From positions 25,247-89,246 of the forward strand of contig DBBP01000032.1 of assembly GCA_002292285.1 (NCBI GenBank): 64,000 nucleotides of DNA. The letters are read 5' to 3'. The notes under the pieces were generated by a model. That model had not been told where the DNA came from. It was given only the letters and a program-made list of their open reading frames with translations, and made no database searches. This document shows, piece by piece, positions 38,302 through 47,110 of the stretch; within the stretch, counting starts at the first letter, position 1; the number at the start of each line of letters is the position of its first letter. This DNA is from Proteobacteria bacterium UBA981 (lineage in GTDB: Bacteria; Pseudomonadota; Gammaproteobacteria; Ga0077536). A program made the position numbers and the translations under genes.

Positions 38302-38468
38302 TCCATGGTGTCCTTCGTTTGAATCGTAGCGACATTGCGCTGTGGTTTAGGTGAACCGCTCAGTATGACCGATAGGGACGGCACCACGTTTTCCCTACAG
38401 AAGTTTGTCGACGTACCGAGTTCGTTTAGCCTTTTTTTCCTGTAATGGACTTAAAAATGGGCCTGGCG

Positions 38469-39149
38469 CTATTTCGTGACCAATCTGCTGAGACCACTGT
38501 CATCGGCAGCCATGTCAGCTTCCAGCTGTTTAAAATCAACGGCGTGAGGCACGGCAATGCCACGTTGGCAGGCCGGTCGCGCTTCGAGCCTTTCCATCCA
38601 CGCATTTAAATGCTCAAGGCCTGCGACGCTCGTGCCACCCCAGAAGTGAATTCGTACCCAACACCAATTCGCAATATCGGCGAGGGAATACTCGTCGCAC
38701 AAGTAGTCGCGACCGTCGAGTTGGCGATCGAGTACTTCGTACAGCCGCCGACATTCATTATGGTAGCGCTCGATCGCCGCCGGAATCTTTTCCGGAAAGT
38801 AGCGATAGAACACATTTGACTGACCCATCATCGGACCGATTCCAGCCATCTGGAACATTAGCCACTGGACGACGCGTGATTCACCTTGCTCGTCACTCGG
38901 GATTAATTTGCCGCATTTTTTAGCTAAGTAAAGCATGATCGCGCCCGATTCAAAGACGGCGAAATCGTTGTTATCGCGATCGACGATGACAGGAATGCGG
39001 CCGTTCGGGCACAGCTTCACGAACCAGTCTTCTTTCTGTGCACCGCTCATGATGTCGACGCGATGAGTCGTGTATTCGATGCCAAGCTCTTCCAGTACAA
39101 CGGAAGCCTTCCAGCCGTTCGGGGTCGCGTCGGTATAAAGATCAATCAT
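38469..39149 (-). CDS. Nu-class (YfcG-like) glutathione S-transferase
   Basis: 226 residues. M-I-D-L-Y-T-D-A-T-P-N-G-W-K and V-F-E-S-G-A-I-M-L-Y-L-A are nearly the same as in the gene at 21682-22320; the two share about the same architecture with a longer C-terminus here. ATG 39149 chosen; a GTG four codons upstream (39161) is also possible. Role as for that gene: glutathione-dependent reduction or conjugation. Confidence 0.93.
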   Translation of the reverse strand: MIDLYTDATPNGWKASVVLEELGIEYTTHRVDIMSGAQKEDWFVKLCPNGRIPVIVDRDNNDFAVFESGAIMLYLAKKCGKLIPSDEQGESRVVQWLMFQMAGIGPMMGQSNVFYRYFPEKIPAAIERYHNECRRLYEVLDRQLDGRDYLCDEYSLADIANWCWVRIHFWGGTSVAGLEHLNAWMERLEARPACQRGIAVPHAVDFKQLEADMAADDSGLSRLVTK

Positions 39150-39424
39150 TGTCAGGTTCACCCCTTCTAGGATGGATAGGCTTTAAGCAAGGCGTCAAAT
39201 TGCTGACACCGGCGACTGAGTTCAAAGATGCTTGGCGACATGCAGGCTATTTCCAGCTGCGATGCACTGCAATGTTTCCGTCGAGTTGCTCCGACGGTGT
39301 AGAGACGGTTTCCCCCAAGTGCGTTGAACGCACATTCGGGTATTAAATTACTAAACGCCTGGTTAGTATTTCACGCAATATCGCTAATACCTAGTATCCG
39401 ACGGGATACCATCGACCGCACGAC

Positions 39425-39877
39425 ATGGGCAGACACAAAACATGCGACCGGGAAAACGTAACGCGTGAAGCTATGGAGCTGTTTTGGGACCAGGGTTAGT
39501 CAGCGACCCCGACCAAAGCGCTGGCCGACCAGATGAACATTAATTTCTATAGTCTGTTCTCCGAAATCGAATGGAAGCAGGTGGTGTTTGAGGCCACGCT
39601 CGAACTCTACCGGCGCGAGGCGGCGGACGAAATATTCAGGGCACTTGATGAACCGACGGCTGGGATCGGGGAAATCACCGCTCTATTCGATATCTACGTC
39701 GCCAATGCGAGCCAGCAGCGCGCTAAATTCGGTTGTTCTGCGTGCAATACTGCGACGGAAAGGGCTAGCCATGACGCGGCGACTCACGATCGCCCATGTC
39801 GATTCCCTGGCAGATGCAGCGCGTGCGGCACGTCAGGATCTGCCGCGGGTAATCGTCTGATGGCCAGCGCGTTCTAA
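39425..39877 (+). pseudogene. TetR-family regulator gene with in-frame amber stop
   Basis: From ATG 39425 the first 24 codons read a TetR start (A-M-E-L-F-W-D-Q-G), then codon 25 is TAG at 39497, where relatives have Tyr/Phe. The same frame then continues S-A-T-P-T-K-A-L-A-D-Q-M-N-I and S-L-F-S-E-I-E, the rest of the HTH. The C-terminal region degenerates after about residue 110 (C-N-T-A-T-E-R-A is recognisable) and likely carries a second frameshift. Non-functional unless TAG is suppressed. Confidence 0.8.
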
Positions 39878-39926
39878 GTTTCACATCATCTTATTTGAAA
39901 CTAGCTCATAAGAAGGACAGTCAAAT

Positions 39927-41105
39927 ATGTATCGAAACTCAGGCAAGCAACATGACAAGCCATTGCTGTGGGGCGCGCCCGGCTCATTGTGGACTGGCCG
40001 TACCCGCGCCTACTTCATTAAAAAGGGCATCGATTATCAGGAGATCTTTCCTTCCCATGCTCGATTCATGACAGAAATTGTGCCTCTGGTGGGTTATTTC
40101 GCGATTCCTGTTACTGAGCTGGAGGACGGCACGCTGATCCAGGACGGCACCGATACGATGGTGCACATGGAGCAGCGTTTTCCGGAACGGCCGATGATCC
40201 CAAGTTCACCAGTACAGCAAGGCGTCGCCTGGTTAATTGAGTTTTTTGGTTGTGATCTGTTTTTTATTCCGGCGATGCACTATCGCTGGAACTTTCCTGA
40301 GCAGCAGGATTTTCTGGACGCAGAATTCGCACGCTCGATTTCACCTTCGAAGGACCCGCAGGAGCAAAAGGCAGCTGTCGCGCCGATCCGCGAATTCTTC
40401 GCCGGATTTCCTGCTTCGATGGGCGTCAACGAAAACACCATCCCAGCTATCGAAGCTTCGCACATCGAGTGCCTCGAAATTTTGAACCAGCATTTTCTTC
40501 ACCACCCTTACTTGTTGGGCGGGCATCCCAGCCTCGCCGACTTCGGTCTAATTGGCCCGCTGTTTGCCCACCTCGGGCGCGACCCGGTTCCGGCGAGTTT
40601 AATGAAGAATATTGCGCCACATGTCTATCGCTGGACTGAGCGCATGTTTGAAGTGAATTTAAAGGACGGTGAGTTTATGGACGATGACTATGAATTTCCT
40701 CCCGATGACGCGCTTCCTGAAACCCTCATTCCGTTTATCGAGTATTTGTTCCGCGATTGTGGCCCCCAGGTTCAGGGCATGCTCGATACGTTCAACGATT
40801 GGGTCGCATGCGAACCTGAGCGCCTAGCGGGAAGCTTGGTCCAGACTGACCCCACGGCACCACCCGGCGCACATCCGCAACTCGGAAATTTCGATTTCGA
40901 GCTTCGTGGCGTCGCGCTTCATTCGCAGGCTTTCAGCAACGTTGTGCACCATTTCCAGCGCGTTGTTGATGTCATCGACGCGCTGGATGAGAACGGCAAG
41001 GCCGCTTTCAACAGCTTGCTGGAACATACCGGCGGCGCATCGCTGATGTCGACGAAACTGACGCGCCGCATAAAAACCGAGAACTATTGCTTCATGCTGG
41101 AATAG
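39927..41105 (+). CDS. GST-like protein with extended C-terminus
   Basis: 392 residues. N-terminal thioredoxin-like half (L-W-G-A-P-G-S-L-W-T-G-R-T-R) and a helical GST C-domain with S-L-A-D-F-G-L-I-G-P near residues 205-215. An extra domain of about 100 residues follows from about 290 (F-E-L-R-G-V-A-L-H-S at 328-337). Classical GSTs are about 200-220 residues, so the extra part is distinctive. Its C-terminal 65 residues are duplicated immediately downstream as a remnant. Catalytic role unknown. Confidence 0.85.
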   Translation: MYRNSGKQHDKPLLWGAPGSLWTGRTRAYFIKKGIDYQEIFPSHARFMTEIVPLVGYFAIPVTELEDGTLIQDGTDTMVHMEQRFPERPMIPSSPVQQGVAWLIEFFGCDLFFIPAMHYRWNFPEQQDFLDAEFARSISPSKDPQEQKAAVAPIREFFAGFPASMGVNENTIPAIEASHIECLEILNQHFLHHPYLLGGHPSLADFGLIGPLFAHLGRDPVPASLMKNIAPHVYRWTERMFEVNLKDGEFMDDDYEFPPDDALPETLIPFIEYLFRDCGPQVQGMLDTFNDWVACEPERLAGSLVQTDPTAPPGAHPQLGNFDFELRGVALHSQAFSNVVHHFQRVVDVIDALDENGKAAFNSLLEHTGGASLMSTKLTRRIKTENYCFMLE

Positions 41106-41135
41106 GGGGTGCTGCAGAGGGGGGCGTTCGGCAGA

Positions 41136-41338
41136 TTACGATCGAATTACGCGGCGCGCCGTTCCATCGTCAAACATTCGCTAGCGTGATTTATTGTGTT
41201 CAGCGCGCCTCGGATGAGATCAGCATGCTGAGTGGGGCGGGGCGAGATCGTCTCGACGAGATGGGTGGCACTGGCATCGCGAACGCCCAATTACGCCGCC
41301 GTGTTCGTATCGAAAACGATCAACACAGCGCGAAGTGA
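41136..41338 (+). pseudogene. Duplicated C-terminal remnant of the GST-like gene
   Basis: The translation I-E-L-R-G-A-P-F-H-R-Q-T-F-A-S-V-I aligns with F-E-L-R-G-V-A-L-H-S-Q-A-F-S-N-V-V of the preceding gene, and its R-R-R-V-R-I-E-N aligns with R-R-I-K-T-E-N. It lacks a start and the GST domains. I interpret it as what remains of a tandem paralogue after deletion. Confidence 0.72.
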
Positions 41339-41415
41339 TGCGTACGAGGTAAATTGAGGGCACGAATAGCGGGCAGTTCTCCGCACGCTTCTGATTCTCT
41401 CCACCGAGGTAAGTT

Positions 41416-42048
41416 ATGGTTCTAAGCATCGACGAGATACTCGCGTTTTACCTTGGCGGATCAGCCGATGACGCCGACGTGATGCGCGCGTGCGTTGAAC
41501 GCTGGTTTAACGTTGACCGAAAACTCGATGAATTGGTGGAATCTCAATATGGTCAAGCGATCGATGCTGCGCTTGGCGGCGCCTTTGACCATTGGCAGGA
41601 AAGCGCGGAAGGTGCGCTGGCGTTGATCTTGCTGCTTGATCAGCTGCCGCGGAATGCCTATCGCGGATCTTCAAAGGCATTTGCGGGTGATGAACGCGCG
41701 TGTGCGGCGGCGCTACTCGCCCATGACCTTTCGTATCCTGAATCAGTTCCGTTATTCGCTCGCGTATTTTTCATGATGCCGTTCGAGCACGCCGAAGACC
41801 TGGGACTTCAACGGCGATATGTTGCGGGATGCGAGGCAATTCATGCGCAGGCCCCGCGTCCATTCCTAACGCTCACCGCAGATATTGTAGAGACTGGCAA
41901 ACAGCACTGCGCCGTGATTAGCCGCTTCGGCCGCTTCCCGCATCGCAATGCGTTACTTGGGCGGCAGAGTACGGACAAGGAGCATGCCTGGCTTGCCGAC
42001 AACCGTCACGCGTGGGGACAAGGCGCGGCGGATCTTGAAGCCGAATAG
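41416..42048 (+). CDS. DUF924-family protein
   Basis: 210 residues, full length. Pattern: I-D-E-I-L-A-F-Y-L, W-F-N-V-D-R-K-L-D at about 35, L-L-L-D-Q-L-P-R-N-A-Y-R-G and F-F-M-M-P-F-E-H-A-E, ending R-F-G-R-F-P-H-R-N. This family is widespread in Proteobacteria and alpha-helical; its activity is unknown. GAGG is upstream of the ATG. It ends before the convergent cytochrome operon. Confidence 0.92.
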   Translation: MVLSIDEILAFYLGGSADDADVMRACVERWFNVDRKLDELVESQYGQAIDAALGGAFDHWQESAEGALALILLLDQLPRNAYRGSSKAFAGDERACAAALLAHDLSYPESVPLFARVFFMMPFEHAEDLGLQRRYVAGCEAIHAQAPRPFLTLTADIVETGKQHCAVISRFGRFPHRNALLGRQSTDKEHAWLADNRHAWGQGAADLEAE

Positions 42049-42216
42049 GTGATAGAACAGCCGTCGGCAGTGAGAGCGGACCGGAGTGAACAGGGCTATA
42101 CGGGTGCGCGGGGAGAAAAATACCCGACCGGGGGAATCACAGGAGGGGAATTACAGGACGCGCATGAACCCTAATGATAAGAACGTCCCTCACTCACTCG
42201 GTATATTGCCCGGGGT

Positions 42217-42954
42217 CTAGTTTGAGGGTGCCCCGGATTGTTCCCGGAATGTTTTTGCGAGCCAGTCGGAAGACGCAGCTGTGTCTATGGCGTACTCCTT
42301 CAAGCCCACAGAATCGAGTGGACCATAGGTGTTGAGCGCAATCACATAGTCGGTGAGCCTCTCTATCTCTACTGCGGGTAAGCTCGAAAAGCGCGGCATC
42401 GATATCGCCTGGCGTTCAAGGAAAAACCGCGCAAAGAAGCCGACCAAGGGGCGCTCGGTCAGGGCTCGTGAACTACCCGTCATGATCCATTCGCGCACTG
42501 CGTTGCGGTCGCCACCGTTGGTTAGGGCGCGGAAATCGCTGCCGAAATACCCGGGAATGTAACCTTTAAGTGCCCCCGCGTTTACGAGACCACCCTGCCC
42601 GAGTTCCCCATGGCAACGGAAGCAGTTGCGTTCTCGAGCCAGCCTCTCACCGTGCAACAATTCGTTCTGTGGTGCCACTTGCAGTCGTTGCTCCAAATTA
42701 TGTTTGAGTCGGGCGGCGATCCAAAACGCTGAAACGTCTGCGCACGCAGCACCGTCCGGCAAATCCTCACACAGCGGAGCGGAGCCGGATAGCTCATCCC
42801 GACATTGCGGATCGGCACATCGCCGAGCAGCGGCGATGGTTGCACCGCGTCCAACGGGCGACGACTCAGGGGAGAGGAGGGCGCGCGGAACGGTGAGCGC
42901 GGCGGATATCAACACGATCGCCAAGCCCCAGATCGTTGAGCGCTTCCGGCGCAC
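42217..42954 (-). CDS. c-type cytochrome, one haem, membrane or periplasmic
   Basis: 245 residues. An N-terminal hydrophobic helix (6-24) is either a signal peptide or anchor; the haem motif C-F-R-C-H is near residues 111-115, and a Met in S-M-P-R-F about 75 residues later is the probable axial ligand. Last gene of the P460 operon (three bases after the preceding gene). It probably carries electrons away from the P460-type proteins to the respiratory chain. Four additional Cys (about 47-71) may form disulfides. Confidence 0.85.
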   Translation of the reverse strand: MRRKRSTIWGLAIVLISAALTVPRALLSPESSPVGRGATIAAARRCADPQCRDELSGSAPLCEDLPDGAACADVSAFWIAARLKHNLEQRLQVAPQNELLHGERLARERNCFRCHGELGQGGLVNAGALKGYIPGYFGSDFRALTNGGDRNAVREWIMTGSSRALTERPLVGFFARFFLERQAISMPRFSSLPAVEIERLTDYVIALNTYGPLDSVGLKEYAIDTAASSDWLAKTFREQSGAPSN

Positions 42955-42957
42955 AGG

Positions 42958-43461
42958 TCACCGGCGATACTGACTAAAGACGAAGTTTGTGCCCCGGGCG
43001 CTGGTGTGGCACGCGTGGCAAGCTACCGCGACGTCTTGATCGAGGCGCTCAGTGGCACTGTCGCCGACAAAGGTCTCGTAGCCCCAACCACCGGTATTGA
43101 CGTACTGGCTGCGGTCAAAATGCATAACGTCTATTCGCTTGCGATCTTGTTCGGCGAGGATGTTATCGGAGACCGTGTAATCCAGAAGATCAAATACAAA
43201 TATCGCGCCATCGACGTAGCGTCCGGCTTCTAGTCCGTGCATCGCCAACGGATTGGCATAGACATGATGAATGCCCCCGAACGGGTCTTCGAGCGGATGA
43301 CCGGGTTGTATGACCATAGTTTTGACATGCTGCCAGGAACGATAGTCGGCGGGATAGCTAACTTTCGTTTCGTCTGTTGCGCCAATGCGAAGCGTGAACA
43401 TCAGTAGCAACAAGATTACGGATGCTGATTGAGCGTTTCGAAGCTTGCTGTACTGTTTCAT
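42958..43461 (-). CDS. Cytochrome P460-family protein (third copy)
   Basis: 167 residues with a signal-like N-terminus (residues 12-28) and C-terminal haem motif C-H-A-C-H. The beta-rich body has the family patterns W-Q-H-V-K-T-M-V-I, H-H-V-Y-A-N and G-G-W-G-Y-E-T-F. P460-type cytochromes oxidise hydroxylamine, or bind/reduce NO when of the c'-beta sort; a crosslinked Lys decides, and I cannot identify it here. Periplasmic. Same operon as its neighbours; three bases from the cytochrome c. Confidence 0.85.
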   Translation of the reverse strand: MKQYSKLRNAQSASVILLLLMFTLRIGATDETKVSYPADYRSWQHVKTMVIQPGHPLEDPFGGIHHVYANPLAMHGLEAGRYVDGAIFVFDLLDYTVSDNILAEQDRKRIDVMHFDRSQYVNTGGWGYETFVGDSATERLDQDVAVACHACHTSARGTNFVFSQYRR

Positions 43462-43483
43462 CTTTCGCCCCTGGTGTAACTTG

Positions 43484-44034
43484 CTACTCCGGCTTCAGAT
43501 TCGGATAGCCCTGGATGTAGATCCAATCCTGCGATCGAGCGGGAATATGGCAAGCGATGCATTCGGCTTTGTAGTCAGACGTAACCGTCTTCTCTGGTGC
43601 GTCTGCATTGATCAGCACCCAACCCCAGCCATCACCCCACAACGGGTTATCGGGGAATCGGTTTTCTCGATCTTTGACCATGATGAACCACCCCTCTACT
43701 TCCACACCCCAGCTCACGTTCCTGTGGTCATTGCACTCGTCGCCGTTTTTATCAGTTCTTTCACGATGACCGTGCCGTCGGGAAATTGACCAGTTTTTCG
43801 GTACTGCGTGACCGCGTCTGGTTGGATGTAGACGTTGTGCAAGGCAGCGACCGTCGACAGTTCTTTGCCTGCAATCGACCAAGTACCCAAAAACTCCCAC
43901 CGGCGCTGTAAATCGCCGGGTAGAGAAATGTTGCCGTGCGTGTCGACCAGCGTTCCGTACGTGTCCGAGTAACTGGGTTCGGCATTCACACTGGATGCGA
44001 CGGCTAACATGACGATTGCGAGCAAGATGCGCAT
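43484..44034 (-). pseudogene. Cytochrome P460-family gene with a frameshift (second copy)
   Basis: Frame from 44034 gives a signal peptide, L-P-G-D-L-Q-R-R-W-E-F-L-G, L-H-N-V-Y-I-Q-P and F-P-D-G-T-V-I-V-K-E-L, stopping at 43714. The other frame (to 43484) continues V-S-W-G-V-E-V-E-G-W-F-I-M-V-K-D, W-G-D-G-W-G-W-V-L-I and the haem motif C-I-A-C-H. The frames are offset by two; the break is near 43720-43727, with no homopolymer there. This is either a true frameshift or a sequencing/assembly error; the pieces together make one complete 180-residue P460 protein. Confidence 0.85.
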
Positions 44035-44037
44035 GGC

Positions 44038-44652
44038 CTAAGGCTTCCCGCCAATCCCAGCTGCGGCTTCACCCGCACCCTTGGCGGCCTTCAGTATCGA
44101 GTAATACTGCGTGAACACCATGTCTTCGGCTGCTGCCGCGGTATGACACGCCGCGCACGCTGCGGGCGGCATCGCCGGTACGGCATCCGCGTACGGTTCA
44201 TCGTGATGGCCAAAGGTGTAATAGGCCCAACCGCCAGTTTCATTCGGGTAGCGTGCAGAGTCCTTGTGCGCAATCTCGAAGCCCTGCATCTCGCCGTTAA
44301 AGAATCCGACGCCGCTGGTTGCCGCGGTATCTCCGACTAGGCTCAACTCCTTGGCGAACATAGTTCCTTCGCGGAACGTCCCGGTCTTCTTGTAGTGCGT
44401 CCAACTTTCCGGATCGATGTAGACGGTATGGAACTCGGGGAACGGTGCGGCACCGGCATTCAGAGAATTGGGTGTCAGGGGGCTACCAACGAAAATCCAT
44501 TCGCGCCATCCCGAAGGGCGGATTAATTCGCCCTTCGCAGTGAATTCTGCAGTGTATTTCTGACCTTCCGCGGCCGCTGGAACCGTGAATAAAGTTGCCG
44601 CGAAGGTGATAAACAACATCAAGCCGTAAGGCGGTATCGTTCGAATATTCAT
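44038..44652 (-). CDS. Cytochrome P460-family protein (first copy)
   Basis: 204 residues from ATG 44652 (CAGGAGC upstream); signal peptide with V-P-A-A-A cleavage site near residue 30. P460 patterns: W-R-E-W-I-F-V-G, F-H-T-V-Y-I-D-P-E, Y-K-K-T-G-T-F-R-E-G-T, G-G-W-A-Y-Y-T-F, and C-A-A-C-H. Periplasmic mono-haem protein for hydroxylamine, NO or other small-molecule redox. First gene of a four-gene operon (44652 to 42217); spacings 3, 22 and 3 bases. Divergent OxyR-like gene 140 bases away. Confidence 0.88.
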   Translation of the reverse strand: MNIRTIPPYGLMLFITFAATLFTVPAAAEGQKYTAEFTAKGELIRPSGWREWIFVGSPLTPNSLNAGAAPFPEFHTVYIDPESWTHYKKTGTFREGTMFAKELSLVGDTAATSGVGFFNGEMQGFEIAHKDSARYPNETGGWAYYTFGHHDEPYADAVPAMPPAACAACHTAAAAEDMVFTQYYSILKAAKGAGEAAAGIGGKP

Positions 44653-44771
44653 GTCGTGCTCCTGTTTATTCTGCAATATCGGATTGCGCAATTTCCGTCC
44701 GACTGTTAGCTTCATTCGAGCGAATCCAGACACTATCGAGCGCGCGATCAGAGCGCCAATACATTTTTCCT

Positions 44772-44794
44772 ATAGGGTGTTAGGCACAACCTAT
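44772..44794. promoter_or_regulatory. Dyad overlapping the OxyR-like gene start, probable regulator box
   Basis: 23-bp dyad of the form ATAGG-n-TGT-n5-ACA-n-CCTAT, symmetric in 9 of 9 specified pairs. It overlaps the start codon of the LysR-family gene (44793), consistent with autoregulation and with T-N11-A-type LysR sites. The ATAG/CTAT halves are like those in OxyR sites, but the usual tetrad repeat pattern is not complete. Confidence 0.6.
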
Positions 44795-45689
44795 GCATCT
44801 GCACCAACTCAAATACTTTGTTGCGGTGGTCGATACCGGAAGCGTGACCGGGGCGGCTGAGCGATGCTTTATCTCTCAACCTTCGCTCAGCCAGCAGCTA
44901 CATAAACTCGAAGACAGTGTTGGCAAAAAATTGTTTCTGCGTGCGAAGGGCAAACTCACGCCGACCGATGCCGGTAAAGTTTTGTATCAACATGCGCGGG
45001 ATATCCTGGCGAGCGTTGCGCACGCCAAGCGTCGAGTAGATGAACTCGACGATGACACAGGCGGCAGAGTTGCGATTGGCATTCTTCCAACTCTGGCGCC
45101 GTTTATGCTGCCGAGTATATTGCCGGCGCTTTCGCGCACGCATCCCAATGCTACCGTGATGATTCGCGAAGAAGTATCGAGTGTCATCGTAGATGACCTG
45201 GCTCGTGCAGACCTCGACGTACTAATAGAAGTATTGCCTTTCGATGACAATGACATCGAAGTCACGCGGCTTTTCACGGACGAATTTTGCGTTGCCGTTC
45301 ACAAGAACAATCCATTGGCACAGTTGAACGAAATCTCAATAGAAGCGCTGGGGGATGCGCCGTTCATATTGCTTGATGACGTGCATTGTCTTGCTCAACA
45401 GATCGAGCAGTATTGTTTCAGCAAATTTTTTACACCGCGCGTATTGTTTCAAGCGTCTCAGCTAGAGACAGTCAAACGGCTGATAGAACTGCAGCACGGT
45501 ATTTCTCTATTGCCAAAGATCTCCATTAAAGACGAACCTCACTCGGACATTTGTTACATCAAGCTTAAGGGTGCCACGCCCTCGCGCGAAGTTGTGCTGG
45601 CTACGGCGAAAGATCGATATCTGAGTTCAGCGGCGAAGCAGTTCATTGCGATCGTAGAAGAGCAATATCGGGAACAGGGCGCGGCATAG
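44793..45689 (+). CDS. OxyR-like LysR-family regulator
   Basis: 298 residues. LysR HTH at 1-60 (A-V-V-D-T-G-S-V-T-G-A-A-E-R, S-Q-P-S-L-S-Q-Q-L), and a regulatory domain in which H-C-L-A-Q-Q-I-E-Q-Y-C puts Cys at positions 199 and 208, exactly the E. coli OxyR redox pair. The following S-Q-L-E-T-V and G-I-S-L-L-P also match OxyR. It likely senses peroxide through a disulfide. No clear ribosome-binding site precedes the start, where the dyad overlaps. It is divergent from the P460 operon and so is a likely controller of it. Confidence 0.88.
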   Translation: MHLHQLKYFVAVVDTGSVTGAAERCFISQPSLSQQLHKLEDSVGKKLFLRAKGKLTPTDAGKVLYQHARDILASVAHAKRRVDELDDDTGGRVAIGILPTLAPFMLPSILPALSRTHPNATVMIREEVSSVIVDDLARADLDVLIEVLPFDDNDIEVTRLFTDEFCVAVHKNNPLAQLNEISIEALGDAPFILLDDVHCLAQQIEQYCFSKFFTPRVLFQASQLETVKRLIELQHGISLLPKISIKDEPHSDICYIKLKGATPSREVVLATAKDRYLSSAAKQFIAIVEEQYREQGAA

Positions 45690-45796
45690 TCTCCAGGTCG
45701 TTATTTCATCCCATCTCCAATTGTTTTCAGCACCTCGCGAATCTTCAAACTAGAAGCTAAAAGAAACGCCCTCTAACCTGTTCTCTTCCGACGCGG

Positions 45797-46903
45797 TCAG
45801 GCCGCGAAGTGTCCGCGAATCACTTCTATGGCCGCTCGAATGTCGTGCAGATTTTGCCCCATGCCAACGGAGATTCGGAGCAGCCCTTCGTGCTCAGTTC
45901 CCAGCGCCTGGTGGGCAAGCGGGGAACATTGCAGGCCGCTACCGACGGTGATGCCGAGCGCCCGCAGTGAGGCAGCCATCCGGGCACTGGATTGACCGTC
46001 GACCGAAAAGGCCAGAGTCGGCATGCGCTGCGAAGCCTCATAGATCCCGTAGCAACGCGCGCCGGCATCCTGCAGCTGAGCTTCAATTCGGCTGATCAGT
46101 TCACGAGCCGGCTCCAAGTGCACCGGCCGGTCAACCTCGTTCAGCCATTCAACCGCAGCATGCAGTCCTGCCAATGCGACCTGATCCACAGAACCGACGT
46201 CGCAATATCCGGGCCGCAGTTTCTGACGCGAATGGGGTAGCTCGCAGGTTGCGCCGCTGCAATTCACGCGCGCGTCTTCCGCTAGGTATAGGCCCCCGAT
46301 ACCCCACGGGCCTTGCAAACCTTTATGACCGCCAAACGCGACGAAATCGGCGCCAAGCGCGGCGAAATCGAGATCGAGCCAGCCAACTATCTGAGCTGCA
46401 TCGAGCAGGACTTGCGCGCCATGGCGATGGGCCAGTTCGATCACCTCTTCGAACGGCAACAAATCGCCCGTGACGTTACAAGAAGCTGTGATCGCAACGA
46501 GCCCGACATCGCCCTTGGAAAGCTGATCTTCGACCTGATTGAGATCCAGTGGACTGTCGTCGCTCGGCGGAAGGTATTCCAGCGTGATGCCGGAATCGAT
46601 TAGCTTTAACAGCGGGCGGTGCATCGCGTGATGTTCCCAAACACTGGTCAATATACGCTTGCGCCCGCCGAGATCGATATCCCCCACCGCGACGGCTAGC
46701 GATGATGTGCACCCAGGGGTCAGTAACAGTTGCTCGGTATCACCTATTCCGAAGAACGCCGCGGTCGCGCGGTGAGCCTGTTCAAAGTGCTCGCCCCACT
46801 GGCGCGGTGATCCGGCCATCGCGTCCCCTACCGCGTTAACAACGACTTGCGGTTTCGGCCAACTCGTTCCCGCGTGGTTGAGATAGATTTCTTGGTCTGA
46901 CAT
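45797..46903 (-). CDS. Class V aminotransferase/cysteine desulfurase-like enzyme
   Basis: 368 residues from ATG 46903. H-A-G-T-S-W-P-K-P at the start, PLP lysine in F-G-G-H-K-G-L, and an active-site Cys in G-L-Q-C-S-P-L-A-H. These are NifS/SufS-like hallmarks; the pattern resembles the EF2568-like subgroup that I recall from selenium-linked loci. Cysteine desulfurases release S from Cys, and some also Se from selenocysteine. The predicted selenoprotein lies 1.2 kb upstream on the same strand; linkage is suggestive only. Convergent with the OxyR-like gene. Confidence 0.88.
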   Translation of the reverse strand: MSDQEIYLNHAGTSWPKPQVVVNAVGDAMAGSPRQWGEHFEQAHRATAAFFGIGDTEQLLLTPGCTSSLAVAVGDIDLGGRKRILTSVWEHHAMHRPLLKLIDSGITLEYLPPSDDSPLDLNQVEDQLSKGDVGLVAITASCNVTGDLLPFEEVIELAHRHGAQVLLDAAQIVGWLDLDFAALGADFVAFGGHKGLQGPWGIGGLYLAEDARVNCSGATCELPHSRQKLRPGYCDVGSVDQVALAGLHAAVEWLNEVDRPVHLEPARELISRIEAQLQDAGARCYGIYEASQRMPTLAFSVDGQSSARMAASLRALGITVGSGLQCSPLAHQALGTEHEGLLRISVGMGQNLHDIRAAIEVIRGHFAA

Positions 46904-47110
46904 CACACGGCCTTGAGTTTCTCTGGATCCTCGGGTTTCAAGCCTCAAAAATCGGTTCAAGCGCAGAGCGAACAGCGTTTCTCCGGCGCTAAACGCTCAG
47001 CCAATAACGGACAGACACTAAACCGCGAGGATTGCGGTTCCGCGATGGCTTCTTGAATGCACCCGCCGTCATCCAATAATTTCACGCATAGCCAACAAAC
47101 AAGTATGTTT

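Noticed and set aside
39497..39499. Pyrrolysine reading of the TetR TAG
   Set aside because: A single codon in a degenerating TetR gene, with no reason for pyrrolysine in this protein family.
43484..44034. Programmed frameshift in the second P460 gene
   Set aside because: No slippery heptamer is visible at the junction, so mutation or sequencing error is more likely.
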